Notes: generated by a model from the letters alone, not told the origin. A stretch of 64,000 bases of DNA from a bacterium (GCA_022709425.1 JAKLIW010000006.1:124001-188000), one strand, 5' to 3'; positions 24,302 through 32,924 are shown, numbered from the stretch's first letter. A program made the numbers and translations.

Positions 24302-26068
24302 ATGGAGATGCGCTGGAGCCTGAAAGAATTGTATCCGTCGTTCGCCGCACCCGCCTTCAAGAAGGACATGGAGCGACTCGCCGCCGAGATCGTCACCCTG
24401 CGCCGCTGGACGCTCACGCGGCTCGGCAAGGGCAAGAACCCGGTGACGACCATCGAAGAATACCTGAAGCAGCGGATCGCGCTGACCACCCTCAACGAGA
24501 AGCTCGGCGTCTTCGCCAACCTCTCCTTCGCCGTCAACACCTCCGACGACACCGCCAAGACGGCGCTCGAAGCGATCGACCGGATGCTCTCCGAAACGGC
24601 CGAGGACCGCGTGAAGTTCGCCCAGTGGCTCGCCGGGGTGAAGAACCTCGACGCGCTGGCGCAGAAGTCCGACCTCATCGGCGAACATCTCTTCTACCTC
24701 CGCGAGATACAGGAGAACACCAAACACATGCTCTCGGAGCGTGAAGAGGTGCTCTTCGCCAAGATGCGGATGACCGGCTCTACCGCGTGGGGATCGCTCC
24801 AGAACACCCTCACCTCGACGCTCATGGTGCCGGTAAAACGCGGCAAGAAGACCGAAGAGTTGCCGCTCCCGGCGGCGCGCACGCTCGCCTATGACCCCGA
24901 CAAAGCGGTGCGCAAAGCGGCCTACGAAGGCGAACTCACCTCCTACACGAAGGTCGAAGAATCGTCGGCCGCGTGCCTCAACTCGATAAAGGGCGAGGTC
25001 ATCACCACCGCCGCCCTGCGCGGCTTCGACAGCCCGCTTTCCATGACGCTGCACCATTCGCGGATGGACAAAAAGACGCTCGACGCGCTCCTTACCGCGA
25101 TGCGCGAAAGCCTGCCGCAGTTCCGGAAATATCTCCGCAAGAAGGCGAAGATGCTCGGCCACCGGGGCGGGCTCCCCTTCTACGATCTTTTCGCGCCGAC
25201 GGGCAAGAGCGACCTGCGCTTCACCTACGACATCGCCCACCAGTTCATCGTGCGCAACTTCTCGTCGTTCAGCCCCGAACTCGGCAAATTCGCCGACAAC
25301 GCCTTCACGAAGCACTGGATAGACGCCGAACCGCGCAAGGGGAAGGTCGGCGGCGCGTTCTGCTACAACATCCACCCCATCGGCGAGAGCCGGATACTCT
25401 CCAACTTCAACGGATCGTTCAACGACATGGTGACGCTCGCCCACGAACTGGGCCACGCCTACCACGGCCACTGCCTCAAGAACGAATCGTTCCTCAACAG
25501 CGACTACCCGATGCCGCTGGCCGAGACCGCGTCGATATTCTGCGAGACCATCGTCACACAGGCGGCGATAGCGGCGGCCCAGAAACGCGATGTCGCGGCG
25601 ATACTCGAGAACCAGCTCATGGGGGCGACGCAGGTCATCGTCGATATCTACAGCCGCTACCTCTTCGAGACGGCGCTCTTCGCGGGGCGCGCCGGGTCGT
25701 CGGTGCCGGTGGCGCGGCTCAAGGATCTGATGCTGAACGCCCAGAAGGAAGCCTACGGAGACGGACTCGACAAGGAGACGCTCCATCCCTACATGTGGCT
25801 GTGCAAGCCGCACTACTACGACCCCGACCACAATTTCTACAATTTCCCCTACGCCTTCGGACTGCTGTTCGCCAAGGGGCTCTACGCCGAATATCTCAAG
25901 CGCGGCGACCGCTTCGTGAAGGAATACGACCGGCTGCTACAGGAGACGGGGAAGAACGACATCGCCACCGTCGCTAAACTGATGAAGATAGATGTCCGCA
26001 AGCCCGATTTCTGGCGCGGGTCGCTCGCCATCATCGGCCGCGACATCGAAACTTTCTGCGCGTTATAG
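24302..26068 (+). CDS. pepF: M3-family oligoendopeptidase F
   Basis: A 588-residue cytosolic zinc metallopeptidase that cleaves oligopeptides. The N-terminal helical domain has ALEAIDRML and KEDRVKFA-like PepF features; the catalytic helix is H381-E382-L-G-H385 in TLAHELGHAYHGHCL, and the third ligand lies in PLAETASIFCETIV. Length and layout fit PepF of the clostridial/deltaproteobacterial type. It starts at the first ATG behind GGGGGGAG; a second ATG two codons on is possible. pgpA begins 2 bp after its stop. Confidence 0.93.
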   Translation: MEMRWSLKELYPSFAAPAFKKDMERLAAEIVTLRRWTLTRLGKGKNPVTTIEEYLKQRIALTTLNEKLGVFANLSFAVNTSDDTAKTALEAIDRMLSETAEDRVKFAQWLAGVKNLDALAQKSDLIGEHLFYLREIQENTKHMLSEREEVLFAKMRMTGSTAWGSLQNTLTSTLMVPVKRGKKTEELPLPAARTLAYDPDKAVRKAAYEGELTSYTKVEESSAACLNSIKGEVITTAALRGFDSPLSMTLHHSRMDKKTLDALLTAMRESLPQFRKYLRKKAKMLGHRGGLPFYDLFAPTGKSDLRFTYDIAHQFIVRNFSSFSPELGKFADNAFTKHWIDAEPRKGKVGGAFCYNIHPIGESRILSNFNGSFNDMVTLAHELGHAYHGHCLKNESFLNSDYPMPLAETASIFCETIVTQAAIAAAQKRDVAAILENQLMGATQVIVDIYSRYLFETALFAGRAGSSVPVARLKDLMLNAQKEAYGDGLDKETLHPYMWLCKPHYYDPDHNFYNFPYAFGLLFAKGLYAEYLKRGDRFVKEYDRLLQETGKNDIATVAKLMKIDVRKPDFWRGSLAIIGRDIETFCAL

Positions 26069-26070
26069 CC

Positions 26071-26595
26071 ATGACCGAACATCTGAGGAAATTCATCGCC
26101 ACCGGCGGATACATGGGGGTTTTGCCGCTCGCGCCGGGTTCGTTCGGAGCGCTCTGGGGCGTGCTGATCCATATCGCGGGGTACTGCTTCCTGCCGGAGG
26201 AGCTGCTCGTCCCGTGGCTTGTGGCGTGGCTGCTCGTCGTCTCGTGGCAAAACCATGTGCTCACGCCGTGGGCGGTCGAATTCTGGCGCGGCAAGGCGCG
26301 GAAGGACGACGACCCGGGACAGTTCATACTCGACGAGATCGCCGGGTACCTCGTGGTCCCCATCGTTTTTCAGGCCGATCCGTTCGTCGCCGCGACCTTC
26401 GGTTTTGTGCTGTTCCGCATACTCGACATCATTAAGATTCAACCGGCCCGCTGGATAGACCGCAACCTGCACGGTTCGTGGGGGATACTGCTCGACGATC
26501 TGGTGAGCGGCGCCTATGCGGGATGCGTGCTGTGGCTGGTCGAACTGGCCGCGCCGGGATGGCTCGCGGGACTGCTGACCGGCATTATGCCCTGA
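26071..26595 (+). CDS. pgpA: phosphatidylglycerophosphatase A
   Basis: A 174-residue membrane enzyme that dephosphorylates phosphatidylglycerophosphate to phosphatidylglycerol. It shows the PgpA pattern: GVLPLAPGSFGALWG near the N-terminus, DPGQFILDEIAGYLV in the centre and KIQPARWIDRNLHGSWGILLDDLVSGAYAG. Several hydrophobic helices are present. It is coupled to pepF; no other phospholipid gene is adjacent. Confidence 0.92.
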   Translation: MTEHLRKFIATGGYMGVLPLAPGSFGALWGVLIHIAGYCFLPEELLVPWLVAWLLVVSWQNHVLTPWAVEFWRGKARKDDDPGQFILDEIAGYLVVPIVFQADPFVAATFGFVLFRILDIIKIQPARWIDRNLHGSWGILLDDLVSGAYAGCVLWLVELAAPGWLAGLLTGIMP

Positions 26596-26619
26596 GAACG
26601 GGAAGAAAGGACCTAAAGT

Positions 26620-26976
26620 CTACTTGCCGAACAATGCGAGAAATCCCGAAAAATCGAACCCGTCGTTCAGCGTCGCCAACATCTTTTTGCCGGTTTTGGT
26701 GATCGTGAAGTGCATTTCCCGCTTGTCCTCGGCGCCGATCGCACGGCTGATATACTCGCGCCGTTCCAAGCCGGTCAGGGTCCGCGACATCATCGAATAG
26801 GTAACCCCCAGTTCGTTGGCCAGATCGGTGCTTCGCCGCGTTTTTCCCTCGCCGAGAATGCACAGTACGATAGCTTCGTTCAGTAGTAATTGGTGCGTAT
26901 GCGCCAAATGAGCCTCGAACGCATAAATGTGCCGCAATGCTTCTTTCATCATAATAAACTTGCATTCTTTCGTCAT
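26620..26976 (-). CDS. MarR-family transcriptional regulator
   Basis: A 118-residue winged-helix regulator: STDLANELGVTYSMMSRTLTGLERREYISRAIGAEDKREMHFTIT holds the recognition helix and the basic wing with a DKRE motif typical of MarR proteins. The ATG at 26976 has GGAGG 5 bp upstream, better than the ATG four codons earlier. It converges with pgpA. Its ligand and target are unknown; candidate operators lie in its own upstream gap. Confidence 0.88.
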   Translation of the reverse strand: MTKECKFIMMKEALRHIYAFEAHLAHTHQLLLNEAIVLCILGEGKTRRSTDLANELGVTYSMMSRTLTGLERREYISRAIGAEDKREMHFTITKTGKKMLATLNDGFDFSGFLALFGK

Positions 26977-27276
26977 CTGCGCCTCCATCGGTAGTTCTCA
27001 ACGACGGAACAGATCCGCCGATTTTTATGTCAAGCATAAAGCAGGCCTAAAAATGAAGACTCCCTTCTAAAAGCACGGGGCTAATATGTCCGGCGGCAAA
27101 ATATCATGACCCGAGCATGTTCTTGACGAAAAAAAAGTCGATTTGAAATGGTTACTTAAGTCATTTATGGCATATTGCTGTGCATAATAGCAAAATGTTT
27201 TGCATAACATCATGCACAACCGCGTATTTCTTTTTTCGCCCGTCCATGATAGGGCGCTTGTGACAAAAAATGTCCC
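26977..27276. other. AT-rich gap with inverted repeats, no gene
   Basis: This 300-bp AT-rich gap contains no credible gene. On the marR side it has TTTATG-TCAAG-CATAAA (27024-27040). Further on come GCAAAA-TG-TTTTGC (27190-27203) and GTGCAT (27180-27185) facing ATGCAC (27212-27217), with a repeated TGCATAA. The first may be a MarR autoregulatory operator. On the minus strand the sequence also carries the end of the Cys-rich lipoprotein transcript; I see no clear terminator. Confidence 0.5.
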
Positions 27277-28674
27277 TTACTGCGCCGTTATGGTGATGTC
27301 GTCAAGCGCTACGCCGTAGTTGCTTCCCATGTAATCGCTGACGAACAGGAAACTCACCGTTACCGATTGACCGGCATACGACGAAAGATCGGCCGAGAAC
27401 AGAGCGTACGTATCGGCGGTCGCGTGCCCACGGACGCCGCTCATCACCACATACCCGCTACCGCCCGGAATGCTGAAATCGCCCAGAAGAGAAAGAGTGC
27501 TGGTTTCCAACGACGCCTCGCCGAGTTTGGTCGAACCGTCATACAGCTCGATGATCATGCCGTCGTACCACTTGTTCTGGGTAGGGTCGGAGGTGGAGGT
27601 GTAGTATTCGGTATAGACATAGGCGCGGAACATAAGCGTGGTGGCCTTGCCGGTCGGGATCGCGATCGGCTCGGCTATGATGGCGGCCTGCGAATAGGGA
27701 AGTCCTTGCGTTGCCAGCGTATAGGGGCCGGTGAGGTTCGTCGCGAGCACATTGAGTCCGCCGTAAGCACCGGTGATGATCTCTTCGGCGTTGCTGTAGG
27801 AAGGCTGACCGATCTCCCAATCCTTTTCGAGCAGCCATTTCGCCCCGCCGTTCTCAAACGAGTCATAGAAAAGGGTGCCGGAGGTGTTCTCCTCGCAGGT
27901 AACGGTATCGTAGCCCGAACAGTCGTCGAGGCAGTAGGCTTTGCCGCCGCTGTAGGAGAAGGGATCGATATCGACACAATTGGCCAGCGTATCTTTCTCG
28001 CAGATCTCTATCCCCTCAACCGTACCGTCGCCGCAGACCGATTGGATGACGACACAGTCCGTCGTATCGTAACCGCTGCACCACTCGTTGCAGGGAGCGG
28101 TGCCGCTCTCGTACAATGAAGGGTTTATCTCGACACACGATTTCGAATCGCCGTCGCAAAGCTCGGTCTCGCTCTTAGCGCCGTCGCCGCAGTAATCGCC
28201 CGAACTTTCGCAGGTCTCGGTGTCCCACCCGGAACAATCGGTCTTGCAACGCGCCTTGCCGGCGGCAAAGATCAACGGATCGATATCGATGCAATTGTCT
28301 ATCGTGCCATCACACTTCTCGGGCGACTCGACGATACCGTTGCCGCAGATCGCCGGGTTCTCGTCGCAGGTGACGGTATCATAACCGGTGCAGGTTTCGT
28401 TGCACTTCGCCTTACCCCCGGTGAATTTGACCGGATCGATGAGAACGCAGTTCTTGGTGTCGCCGTCGCACGGTTCTCCGCCGTCCTTTGTCCCATTGCC
28501 GCAGGTGGCGGCGAAATCGGCGTCGGTGATCGCGGTATCGCCGGTCGACGTGTCGGCATCGACAGTCGTATCGGTCCCGGCCGTATCGTCGTCCTTTTCT
28601 TTCTTAACGCTGTTGCCTTCGCAGGCGACGCAGAGGATCAGCACCGTCGCCACCACCATCAGAGAACGTATCAC
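27277..28674 (-). CDS. Cys-rich-module lipoprotein with C-terminal beta domain
   Basis: A 465-residue lipoprotein: signal LILCVAC, an acidic Thr/Asp tether (DTSTGDTAITDAD), then four modules CGNGTKDGGEPCD, CGNGIVESPEKCD, CGDGAKSETELCD and CGDGTVEGIEICE, each followed by a C-x3-C and G-Y/W-D-T-x-x-C ending. The last 190 residues form a jelly-roll-like domain (FYDSFENGGAKWLL, AFSA-type strands, VALDDITI) as in carbohydrate-binding or MAM-like modules. It starts at a GTG behind GGGAGGTGA. It is related in design to the giant lipoprotein at 1.9-6.5 kb. Confidence 0.87.
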   Translation of the reverse strand: MIRSLMVVATVLILCVACEGNSVKKEKDDDTAGTDTTVDADTSTGDTAITDADFAATCGNGTKDGGEPCDGDTKNCVLIDPVKFTGGKAKCNETCTGYDTVTCDENPAICGNGIVESPEKCDGTIDNCIDIDPLIFAAGKARCKTDCSGWDTETCESSGDYCGDGAKSETELCDGDSKSCVEINPSLYESGTAPCNEWCSGYDTTDCVVIQSVCGDGTVEGIEICEKDTLANCVDIDPFSYSGGKAYCLDDCSGYDTVTCEENTSGTLFYDSFENGGAKWLLEKDWEIGQPSYSNAEEIITGAYGGLNVLATNLTGPYTLATQGLPYSQAAIIAEPIAIPTGKATTLMFRAYVYTEYYTSTSDPTQNKWYDGMIIELYDGSTKLGEASLETSTLSLLGDFSIPGGSGYVVMSGVRGHATADTYALFSADLSSYAGQSVTVSFLFVSDYMGSNYGVALDDITITAQ

Positions 28675-28715
28675 CGGTCACCTCCCGCAGGTCGCAAAAG
28701 ATACTTGCCGGCGTC

Positions 28716-28744
28716 ATTGTGCCAGAAATCGGCGGCCGGGTCAA
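28716..28744 (-). promoter_or_regulatory. promoter of the Cys-rich lipoprotein gene
   Basis: On the minus strand TTGACC and CACAAT are 17 bp apart. It is back to back with the tadA promoter. Confidence 0.45.
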
Positions 28745-28763
28745 TTTTCATCTCATCCCGACA

Positions 28764-28791
28764 TTGACAAGAGAGAATTTCACACTATACT
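28764..28791 (+). promoter_or_regulatory. tadA / tRNA-Ser / SRP RNA promoter
   Basis: A perfect TTGACA and TATACT are 16 bp apart. Initiation near 28798 gives a leader of about 25 nt before tadA and may also drive the stable RNAs that follow. Confidence 0.65.
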
Positions 28792-28822
28792 GACCCACGC
28801 TTTGACGGATACCGGGCCGGTG

Positions 28823-29290
28823 ATGGAGCGAGACGAACGGTTCATGCGCGAGGCGCTCACTCTTGCCCGGACAGCGGCGCAAAGAGGCGAGGTGCCGGTC
28901 GGAGCGGTCATGGTCATTGACAACAGAATCGTAGGTTTTGGCTATAACCGGAGAGAGAGTACCCAGTCGCCGCTCGCCCACGCGGAACTCATCGCCATTG
29001 AGGCGGCGCGGGAACAGATCGGCTTCTGGCGGCTTGAGCATAGTGAGCTTTACGTCACGCTTGAGCCGTGCATCATGTGCTGCGGCGCCATCGTCCAAAC
29101 ACGGATCGGACGGGTGGTGTTCGGGGCGCGTGACCCGAAAGGGGGCGGCGCGGTATCGCTCTATACGCTCCTCAACGACCCCCGACTCAACCACCGTTGC
29201 GAGGTGGTCGAGGGAGTGTTGGGCGGCGAATGCGGCGCGATACTGACCGACTTCTTCAAGAAAGTGCGGTCGCCGGTGACAGCCCCGTGA
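28823..29290 (+). CDS. tadA: tRNA-specific adenosine deaminase TadA
   Basis: A 155-residue zinc deaminase that converts A34 to inosine in tRNA-Arg(ACG). The catalytic H53-A-E55 and zinc Cys83 and Cys86 (TLEPCIMC) are in place, with VPVGAVMV and ARDPKGGGAVS. A start at 28844 is also possible. Its TGA is followed at once by the first base of tRNA-Ser(CGA), so the genes share a transcript and RNase P would have to cut exactly at the stop codon. Confidence 0.95.
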   Translation: MERDERFMREALTLARTAAQRGEVPVGAVMVIDNRIVGFGYNRRESTQSPLAHAELIAIEAAREQIGFWRLEHSELYVTLEPCIMCCGAIVQTRIGRVVFGARDPKGGGAVSLYTLLNDPRLNHRCEVVEGVLGGECGAILTDFFKKVRSPVTAP

Positions 29291-29382
29291 GGAGAGATGT
29301 CCGAGTGGTCGAAGGAGCTTGACTCGAAATCAAGTGAGCTCTGCGAAGGGTTCCTAGGGTTCGAATCCCTATCTCTCCTCCA
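29291..29382 (+). tRNA. tRNA-Ser (CGA)
   Basis: A class II tRNA: acceptor GGAGAGA pairs with TCTCTCC, the anticodon stem-loop is CTTGA-CTCGAAA-TCAAG with anticodon CGA, there is a long variable arm, and the T-arm is TAGGG-TTCGAAT-CCCTA. CCA is encoded. The discriminator base is T, unlike the G usual in bacterial serine tRNAs. A T-rich stretch follows. Confidence 0.93.
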
Positions 29383-29398
29383 TCTTTTTTTTCCGTGC

Positions 29399-29489
29399 GG
29401 AGAGGTGTCCGAGTTGGCCTAAGGAGCACGATTGGAAATTGTGTGTGGTAGCAATGCCACCGAGAGTTCGAATCTCTCCCTCTCCGCCA
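29399..29489 (+). tRNA. tRNA-Ser (GGA)
   Basis: A class II tRNA: acceptor GGAGAGG with CCTCTCC, anticodon stem-loop CACGA-TTGGAAA-TTGTG giving GGA, long variable arm, T-arm GAGAG-TTCGAAT-CTCTC, discriminator G and encoded CCA. It reads UCC/UCU codons. It is followed by the SRP RNA after 10 bases. Confidence 0.95.
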
Positions 29490-29499
29490 TTTTTTTTAT

Positions 29500-29594
29500 G
29501 GCCGGGAACCGTACAATACGTCCCGCGAATCCCGCCAGGTCCGAAAGGAAGCAACGGTACCGGACCGCGTATGTGTTGCGGAGCTCCCGGCCTT
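29500..29594 (+). ncRNA. ffs: signal recognition particle RNA (4.5S type)
   Basis: About 95 nt with paired ends GGCCGGGA (29500-29507) and TCCCGGCC (29585-29592) and the conserved apical motif AGGTCCGAAAGGAAGCAAC, which holds the GGAA tetraloop and the symmetric loop bound by Ffh. Exact ends are estimated from the stem. The tRNA-Ser/tadA/ffs neighbourhood is seen in other bacteria. Confidence 0.92.
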
Positions 29595-29606
29595 CAATTC
29601 TTCCCG

Positions 29607-29634
29607 TTGACTTCACGCCATCCGTTATTATTAC
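29607..29634 (+). promoter_or_regulatory. candidate promoter of the CcdA-thioredoxin gene
   Basis: TTGACT and TATTAC are 16 bp apart, just after the SRP RNA and about 30 bp before the start codon. Confidence 0.4.
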
Positions 29635-29662
29635 AGATAGCCGTTACTGAGAAGAGGTCCCT

Positions 29663-30754
29663 ATGTCCTTCTCCCTCTTTTCACTTTTCACCGCCGGGCT
29701 GGCGACCTTTTTCACCCCCTGCGTACTGCCGCTGATACCGGTCTATCTCGCCGCCGTGGCGGGAGTGGAAAGTCCCGGCGACCGACCTTCCGGCGCACGG
29801 CTGTTCCTGCGGGCCGCCGCCTTCTCGTTGGGCATCGTGCTGGTCTTTGCCCTCTTCGGCGCCGCCGCCGCGACACTCGGCGGATTGGTCAAAACCTATA
29901 ATCACTATCTCCTCCTGTTCGGCGGAGTGCTGGTGCTTCTGTTCGGTCTTAAGTTCATCGGGTTCATCCATATCCCCCTTTTTGACCGCATCGTACGGAT
30001 CGACGAAGCGCGCTTCTCGTCGCGCATCGGCCTGCTCAACGCCTTCGCGATGGGACTCGTCTTCGGCGCCGGTTGGTCTCCCTGTGTCGGCCCGATACTC
30101 GGCGCGGCGCTCACCTTCACCGCCGCATCGGGCGCCTCGATACCGGTCGGGATGTTCTATCTGACGCTCTACGGGATCGGCTTCACGACACCGTTCCTGC
30201 TCACCGCCCTCTTTGCCGACCACCTCCTGCCGCTTCTTCGGCGCGCCAATAAGGGACTGCCGCTATTCGAAAAACTGGTCGGTATACTGCTCATCGCCGG
30301 ATCGCTTTATCTCTTCACCGAGGCGGTGGCACAACCGCCGCAGATCGTTCCCGCCGTTATCTCCGCTCCGCAGGCGAAACAGGAGCGGTTCCCGCTCCCC
30401 GACGGGCTTCCGGCGCTGGTCGAATTCTACAGCGCCGACTGTCCCGTCTGCAAGAAGATGGAACCGATAGTGGCGCGGATATTCGAGCGGTGCGACGGCA
30501 ACAAGGTGACGCTCCGCAAGGTCGATATCTCGAAATCGGAGAACCGCAACTATGTCGCCGCCCACCGTATCATCGGCGTCCCGACCTTCATACTTTTCGA
30601 TACCCAGCGCAACGAAGTGGCGCGCCTAGTGGGTCTCCAGACCGAAGAGGCGATCTATCAGGCGATAGCGACCCTGCGCGGCGAACAGTGCGACGGTGTC
30701 GGACTCCTGCCGACCACACCCGCCGCCGAAGGGACCGCCTGCGGCGCAAAGTAA
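29663..30754 (+). CDS. CcdA/DsbD-type thiol-redox protein fused to thioredoxin
   Basis: A 363-residue inner-membrane protein. Residues 1-220 form a CcdA/DsbD-beta domain with paired half-motifs FFTPCVLPLIP and GWSPCVGPILG, whose Cys carry electrons across the membrane. After a linker, residues about 240-340 form a thioredoxin domain with C260-P-V-C263 and IIGVPTFILFD. This matches DsbD beta-gamma without the alpha domain. It would pass electrons from cytosolic thioredoxin to periplasmic TlpA-like proteins, such as the one near 20 kb. Confidence 0.9.
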   Translation: MSFSLFSLFTAGLATFFTPCVLPLIPVYLAAVAGVESPGDRPSGARLFLRAAAFSLGIVLVFALFGAAAATLGGLVKTYNHYLLLFGGVLVLLFGLKFIGFIHIPLFDRIVRIDEARFSSRIGLLNAFAMGLVFGAGWSPCVGPILGAALTFTAASGASIPVGMFYLTLYGIGFTTPFLLTALFADHLLPLLRRANKGLPLFEKLVGILLIAGSLYLFTEAVAQPPQIVPAVISAPQAKQERFPLPDGLPALVEFYSADCPVCKKMEPIVARIFERCDGNKVTLRKVDISKSENRNYVAAHRIIGVPTFILFDTQRNEVARLVGLQTEEAIYQAIATLRGEQCDGVGLLPTTPAAEGTACGAK

Positions 30755-30765
30755 CTGAAAGGTAG

Positions 30766-30793
30766 TTGCAAAGTTCCGCCATTATGCTATGGT
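30766..30793 (+). promoter_or_regulatory. candidate aroA promoter
   Basis: TTGCAA and TATGGT are 16 bp apart in the short gap before aroA; initiation would fall near 30800. Confidence 0.4.
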
Positions 30794-30818
30794 CGATCCT
30801 ATCCCGCTGGGAGGAACC

Positions 30819-32084
30819 ATGCCGGAAAAGGTCCACGCGATCAGCATAGCACCCGCCGCGATCGGAGGCGCGATCGATGCCCCCTCCTCTAAAAGTTACT
30901 TTCAGCGTGCCGTCGCGGCGGCGCTTCTCGCCGACGGAAAAAGCATGCTCGAAGGGAATTCTCTCTGCGACGACACTCGTGCTGCGATCGGCGTCGCCGA
31001 GGCGCTCGGTGCCCGGATAACGGTCGACGGCGGCATCGTGACGGTGCGCGGTGGCCTTGCCCCCATCCGTGATGAGGTGTCCTGCGGCGAATCGGGGCTC
31101 TGCATCCGTATGTTCACCCCCATCGCGGCGCTGGTCAAAGGGCCGGTGACACTCACCGCCGCCGGAAGTCTCGCGACGCGGCCACTCACCATGCTCGTTG
31201 ATCCGATATCGGCACTCGGCGCCCGCTGTGTAACTACCAACGGTCGCGCACCGATCATCGTCGGTGGCCCCTTGCAGGGCGGCATCGCTGCGGTCGACGG
31301 CAGTATCAGTTCTCAGTCGCTGACGGGACTGCTCATGGCGCTTCCGCTTGCCCCGAATGATTCGCGCCTCACCGTCAACGGACTGACGAGCCGTCCCTAC
31401 ATCGAGATGACGGTATCGCTCCTGCGTGACTTCGGCATCACGGTGAATTGGCATGATGGCGATATCTTCGATATCCCGGGCCGTCAGCGGTACACGCCGC
31501 ACCGTTATCGTGTTGAAGGCGATTGGTCAAGCGCCGCGGCGCTCCTTGCCGCCGGTGCGGTCGCCGGAAGCGTCACGGTATGCGGACTCAATGTCGACTC
31601 GGCACAAGCCGACCGCGCGGTGCTCGATATCTTCCGCATGGCCGGTGCGGCCGTTTCGGTGAACGGCGATGCGGTCACCGTTTCGACCGGCAAACCACGA
31701 CCCTTCGTCGCCGATCTCACCGACTGTCCCGATCTTTTCCCGGTGCTCTCGGCTCTCGCGCTCACCCTTCCCGGCACTTCTCGCCTCATCGGGGTTTCAC
31801 GCCTCCGCCACAAGGAGAGCGACCGTGCCGCCGTGCTCATCGCCGAGTTCGCGAAACTCGGCGCGCAAATCACCGTCCAGAACGATACCCTTATCGTTCC
31901 CGGTCTTGATCGGAGGCATTCCCGTGAACAGATAACGATAAGCCCTCGCGAAGATCACCGTATTGCCATGGCGGCCGCCCTCGCCGCGCTTCATTTTGGC
32001 CCCATTCGCATTGACCATGCTTCCTGTGTCGACAAATCCTATCCCAACTTTTTCAGCCACCTTGCACGCCTCTTCCTTCCCTGA
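30819..32084 (+). CDS. aroA: 3-phosphoshikimate 1-carboxyvinyltransferase (EPSP synthase)
   Basis: A 421-residue enzyme of the shikimate pathway joining PEP to shikimate-3-phosphate. Conserved parts: DAPSSKSYFQRAVAAA (substrate Lys-Ser), ESGLCIRMFTPIA, DGSISSQSLTGLLMALP, SRLIGVSRLRHKESDR and EDHRIAMAAALAAL near the C-terminus. The LPGTSRL region replaces the usual LNP-G style; sequence is somewhat diverged. The ATG follows GGGAGGA. No other aromatic synthesis gene is adjacent. Confidence 0.93.
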   Translation: MPEKVHAISIAPAAIGGAIDAPSSKSYFQRAVAAALLADGKSMLEGNSLCDDTRAAIGVAEALGARITVDGGIVTVRGGLAPIRDEVSCGESGLCIRMFTPIAALVKGPVTLTAAGSLATRPLTMLVDPISALGARCVTTNGRAPIIVGGPLQGGIAAVDGSISSQSLTGLLMALPLAPNDSRLTVNGLTSRPYIEMTVSLLRDFGITVNWHDGDIFDIPGRQRYTPHRYRVEGDWSSAAALLAAGAVAGSVTVCGLNVDSAQADRAVLDIFRMAGAAVSVNGDAVTVSTGKPRPFVADLTDCPDLFPVLSALALTLPGTSRLIGVSRLRHKESDRAAVLIAEFAKLGAQITVQNDTLIVPGLDRRHSREQITISPREDHRIAMAAALAALHFGPIRIDHASCVDKSYPNFFSHLARLFLP

Positions 32085-32089
32085 TTTCT

Positions 32090-32117
32090 TTGACATCGCC
32101 TGTTTTTCGGATAGATA
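32090..32117 (+). promoter_or_regulatory. candidate promoter of the secreted protein gene at 32.1 kb
   Basis: A perfect TTGACA is followed after 16 bp by a weak TAGATA. The -35 box is the main support. Confidence 0.35.
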
Positions 32118-32147
32118 GCTCCTGTCGATAACTGCCGACGGAGAGGC

Positions 32148-32924
32148 ATGACCATGCGGACCATCCTGCTGTTTTCCATCCTTGCTTTTCTGCCGGCGGT
32201 GCATGCCGCCGAGCCGGCACCTGACGCCAGCGCCATCGTCGCCCCGGCCACACCCGTCGCTCCGGCACTTCCCGACAAGATAACCATCGAGATGTCGCGC
32301 GACATCATTGCGCGGCTGACCGCGAAATATTCGAAGATGTACGACAAATATGCCGGCTGTCAATCGACCCGCAACCTTGAGATAAAATGGTACAAACCCG
32401 AAAACATGGAACTGGTCAAGACCGAGAAAGTGGTGGTCACCCGTTACGATGACTTCTACGCCGACCTCGAATACAAGACCCATTCCTACGAGGTCGACGG
32501 CAAACCGGGCGATCCCGATGATTACAACGCGCACGAGACGGCCCCCGGCATCCCGGTCTTTGACCGCAACGGCGACAAAGAATACCTCCGCACCGTTATC
32601 GGCGCCGAGATGCTTAAAGGGATCCCGACCTACAAGGTGCAGGTCATCCCGCGCAACCCGAACAAACGACACTTCAAAGGGATCATCTGGGCGACCATCG
32701 ACGACCTTGACCTCGTGCAGTTCAAGGGAACGGCGGGCGACTACCAGATCGGGCTCAAGGATCTTTCGGTGTTCTTTGAAGCAAAGGATTTCGGCGACTA
32801 CTTCTGTTTCACCGCCGGACACAACGAGGCGCGTATTGCCTTTTTCATCTTCCAGCCCGAACGGATCCTCCATTTCAAGTGGACCGGCTCCGATTTCAAA
32901 CCGATGCCCAAGAAAGGGAAATAA
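32148..32924 (+). CDS. exported protein, outer-membrane lipoprotein-sorting-like
   Basis: A 258-residue protein with a cleavable signal (TILLFSILAFLPAVHA, cut near AAEP) and an Ala/Pro-rich stretch. The mature half-barrel-like pattern (YKPENMELVKTEKVVVTRYDDFYADLEYKT, then GIPTYKVQVIPRN, FKGIIWATIDDLDLVQFKG) resembles LolA/LppX-type domains that carry lipids or lipoproteins, but the match is weak. Two starts are possible (32148, 32154). It precedes the FadL-like gene, separated by a hairpin and a new promoter. Confidence 0.65.
   Translation: MTMRTILLFSILAFLPAVHAAEPAPDASAIVAPATPVAPALPDKITIEMSRDIIARLTAKYSKMYDKYAGCQSTRNLEIKWYKPENMELVKTEKVVVTRYDDFYADLEYKTHSYEVDGKPGDPDDYNAHETAPGIPVFDRNGDKEYLRTVIGAEMLKGIPTYKVQVIPRNPNKRHFKGIIWATIDDLDLVQFKGTAGDYQIGLKDLSVFFEAKDFGDYFCFTAGHNEARIAFFIFQPERILHFKWTGSDFKPMPKKGK

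Noticed and set aside
24263..25831. 522-codon open frame on the minus strand opposite pepF
   Set aside because: It is the antisense shadow of a clear M3 peptidase with an intact HELGH site; the translation is Arg/Glu/Val-rich without domains.
29419..29735. Short open frames across the tRNA-Ser and SRP RNA genes
   Set aside because: They coincide with well-folded stable RNAs and have no ribosome sites.
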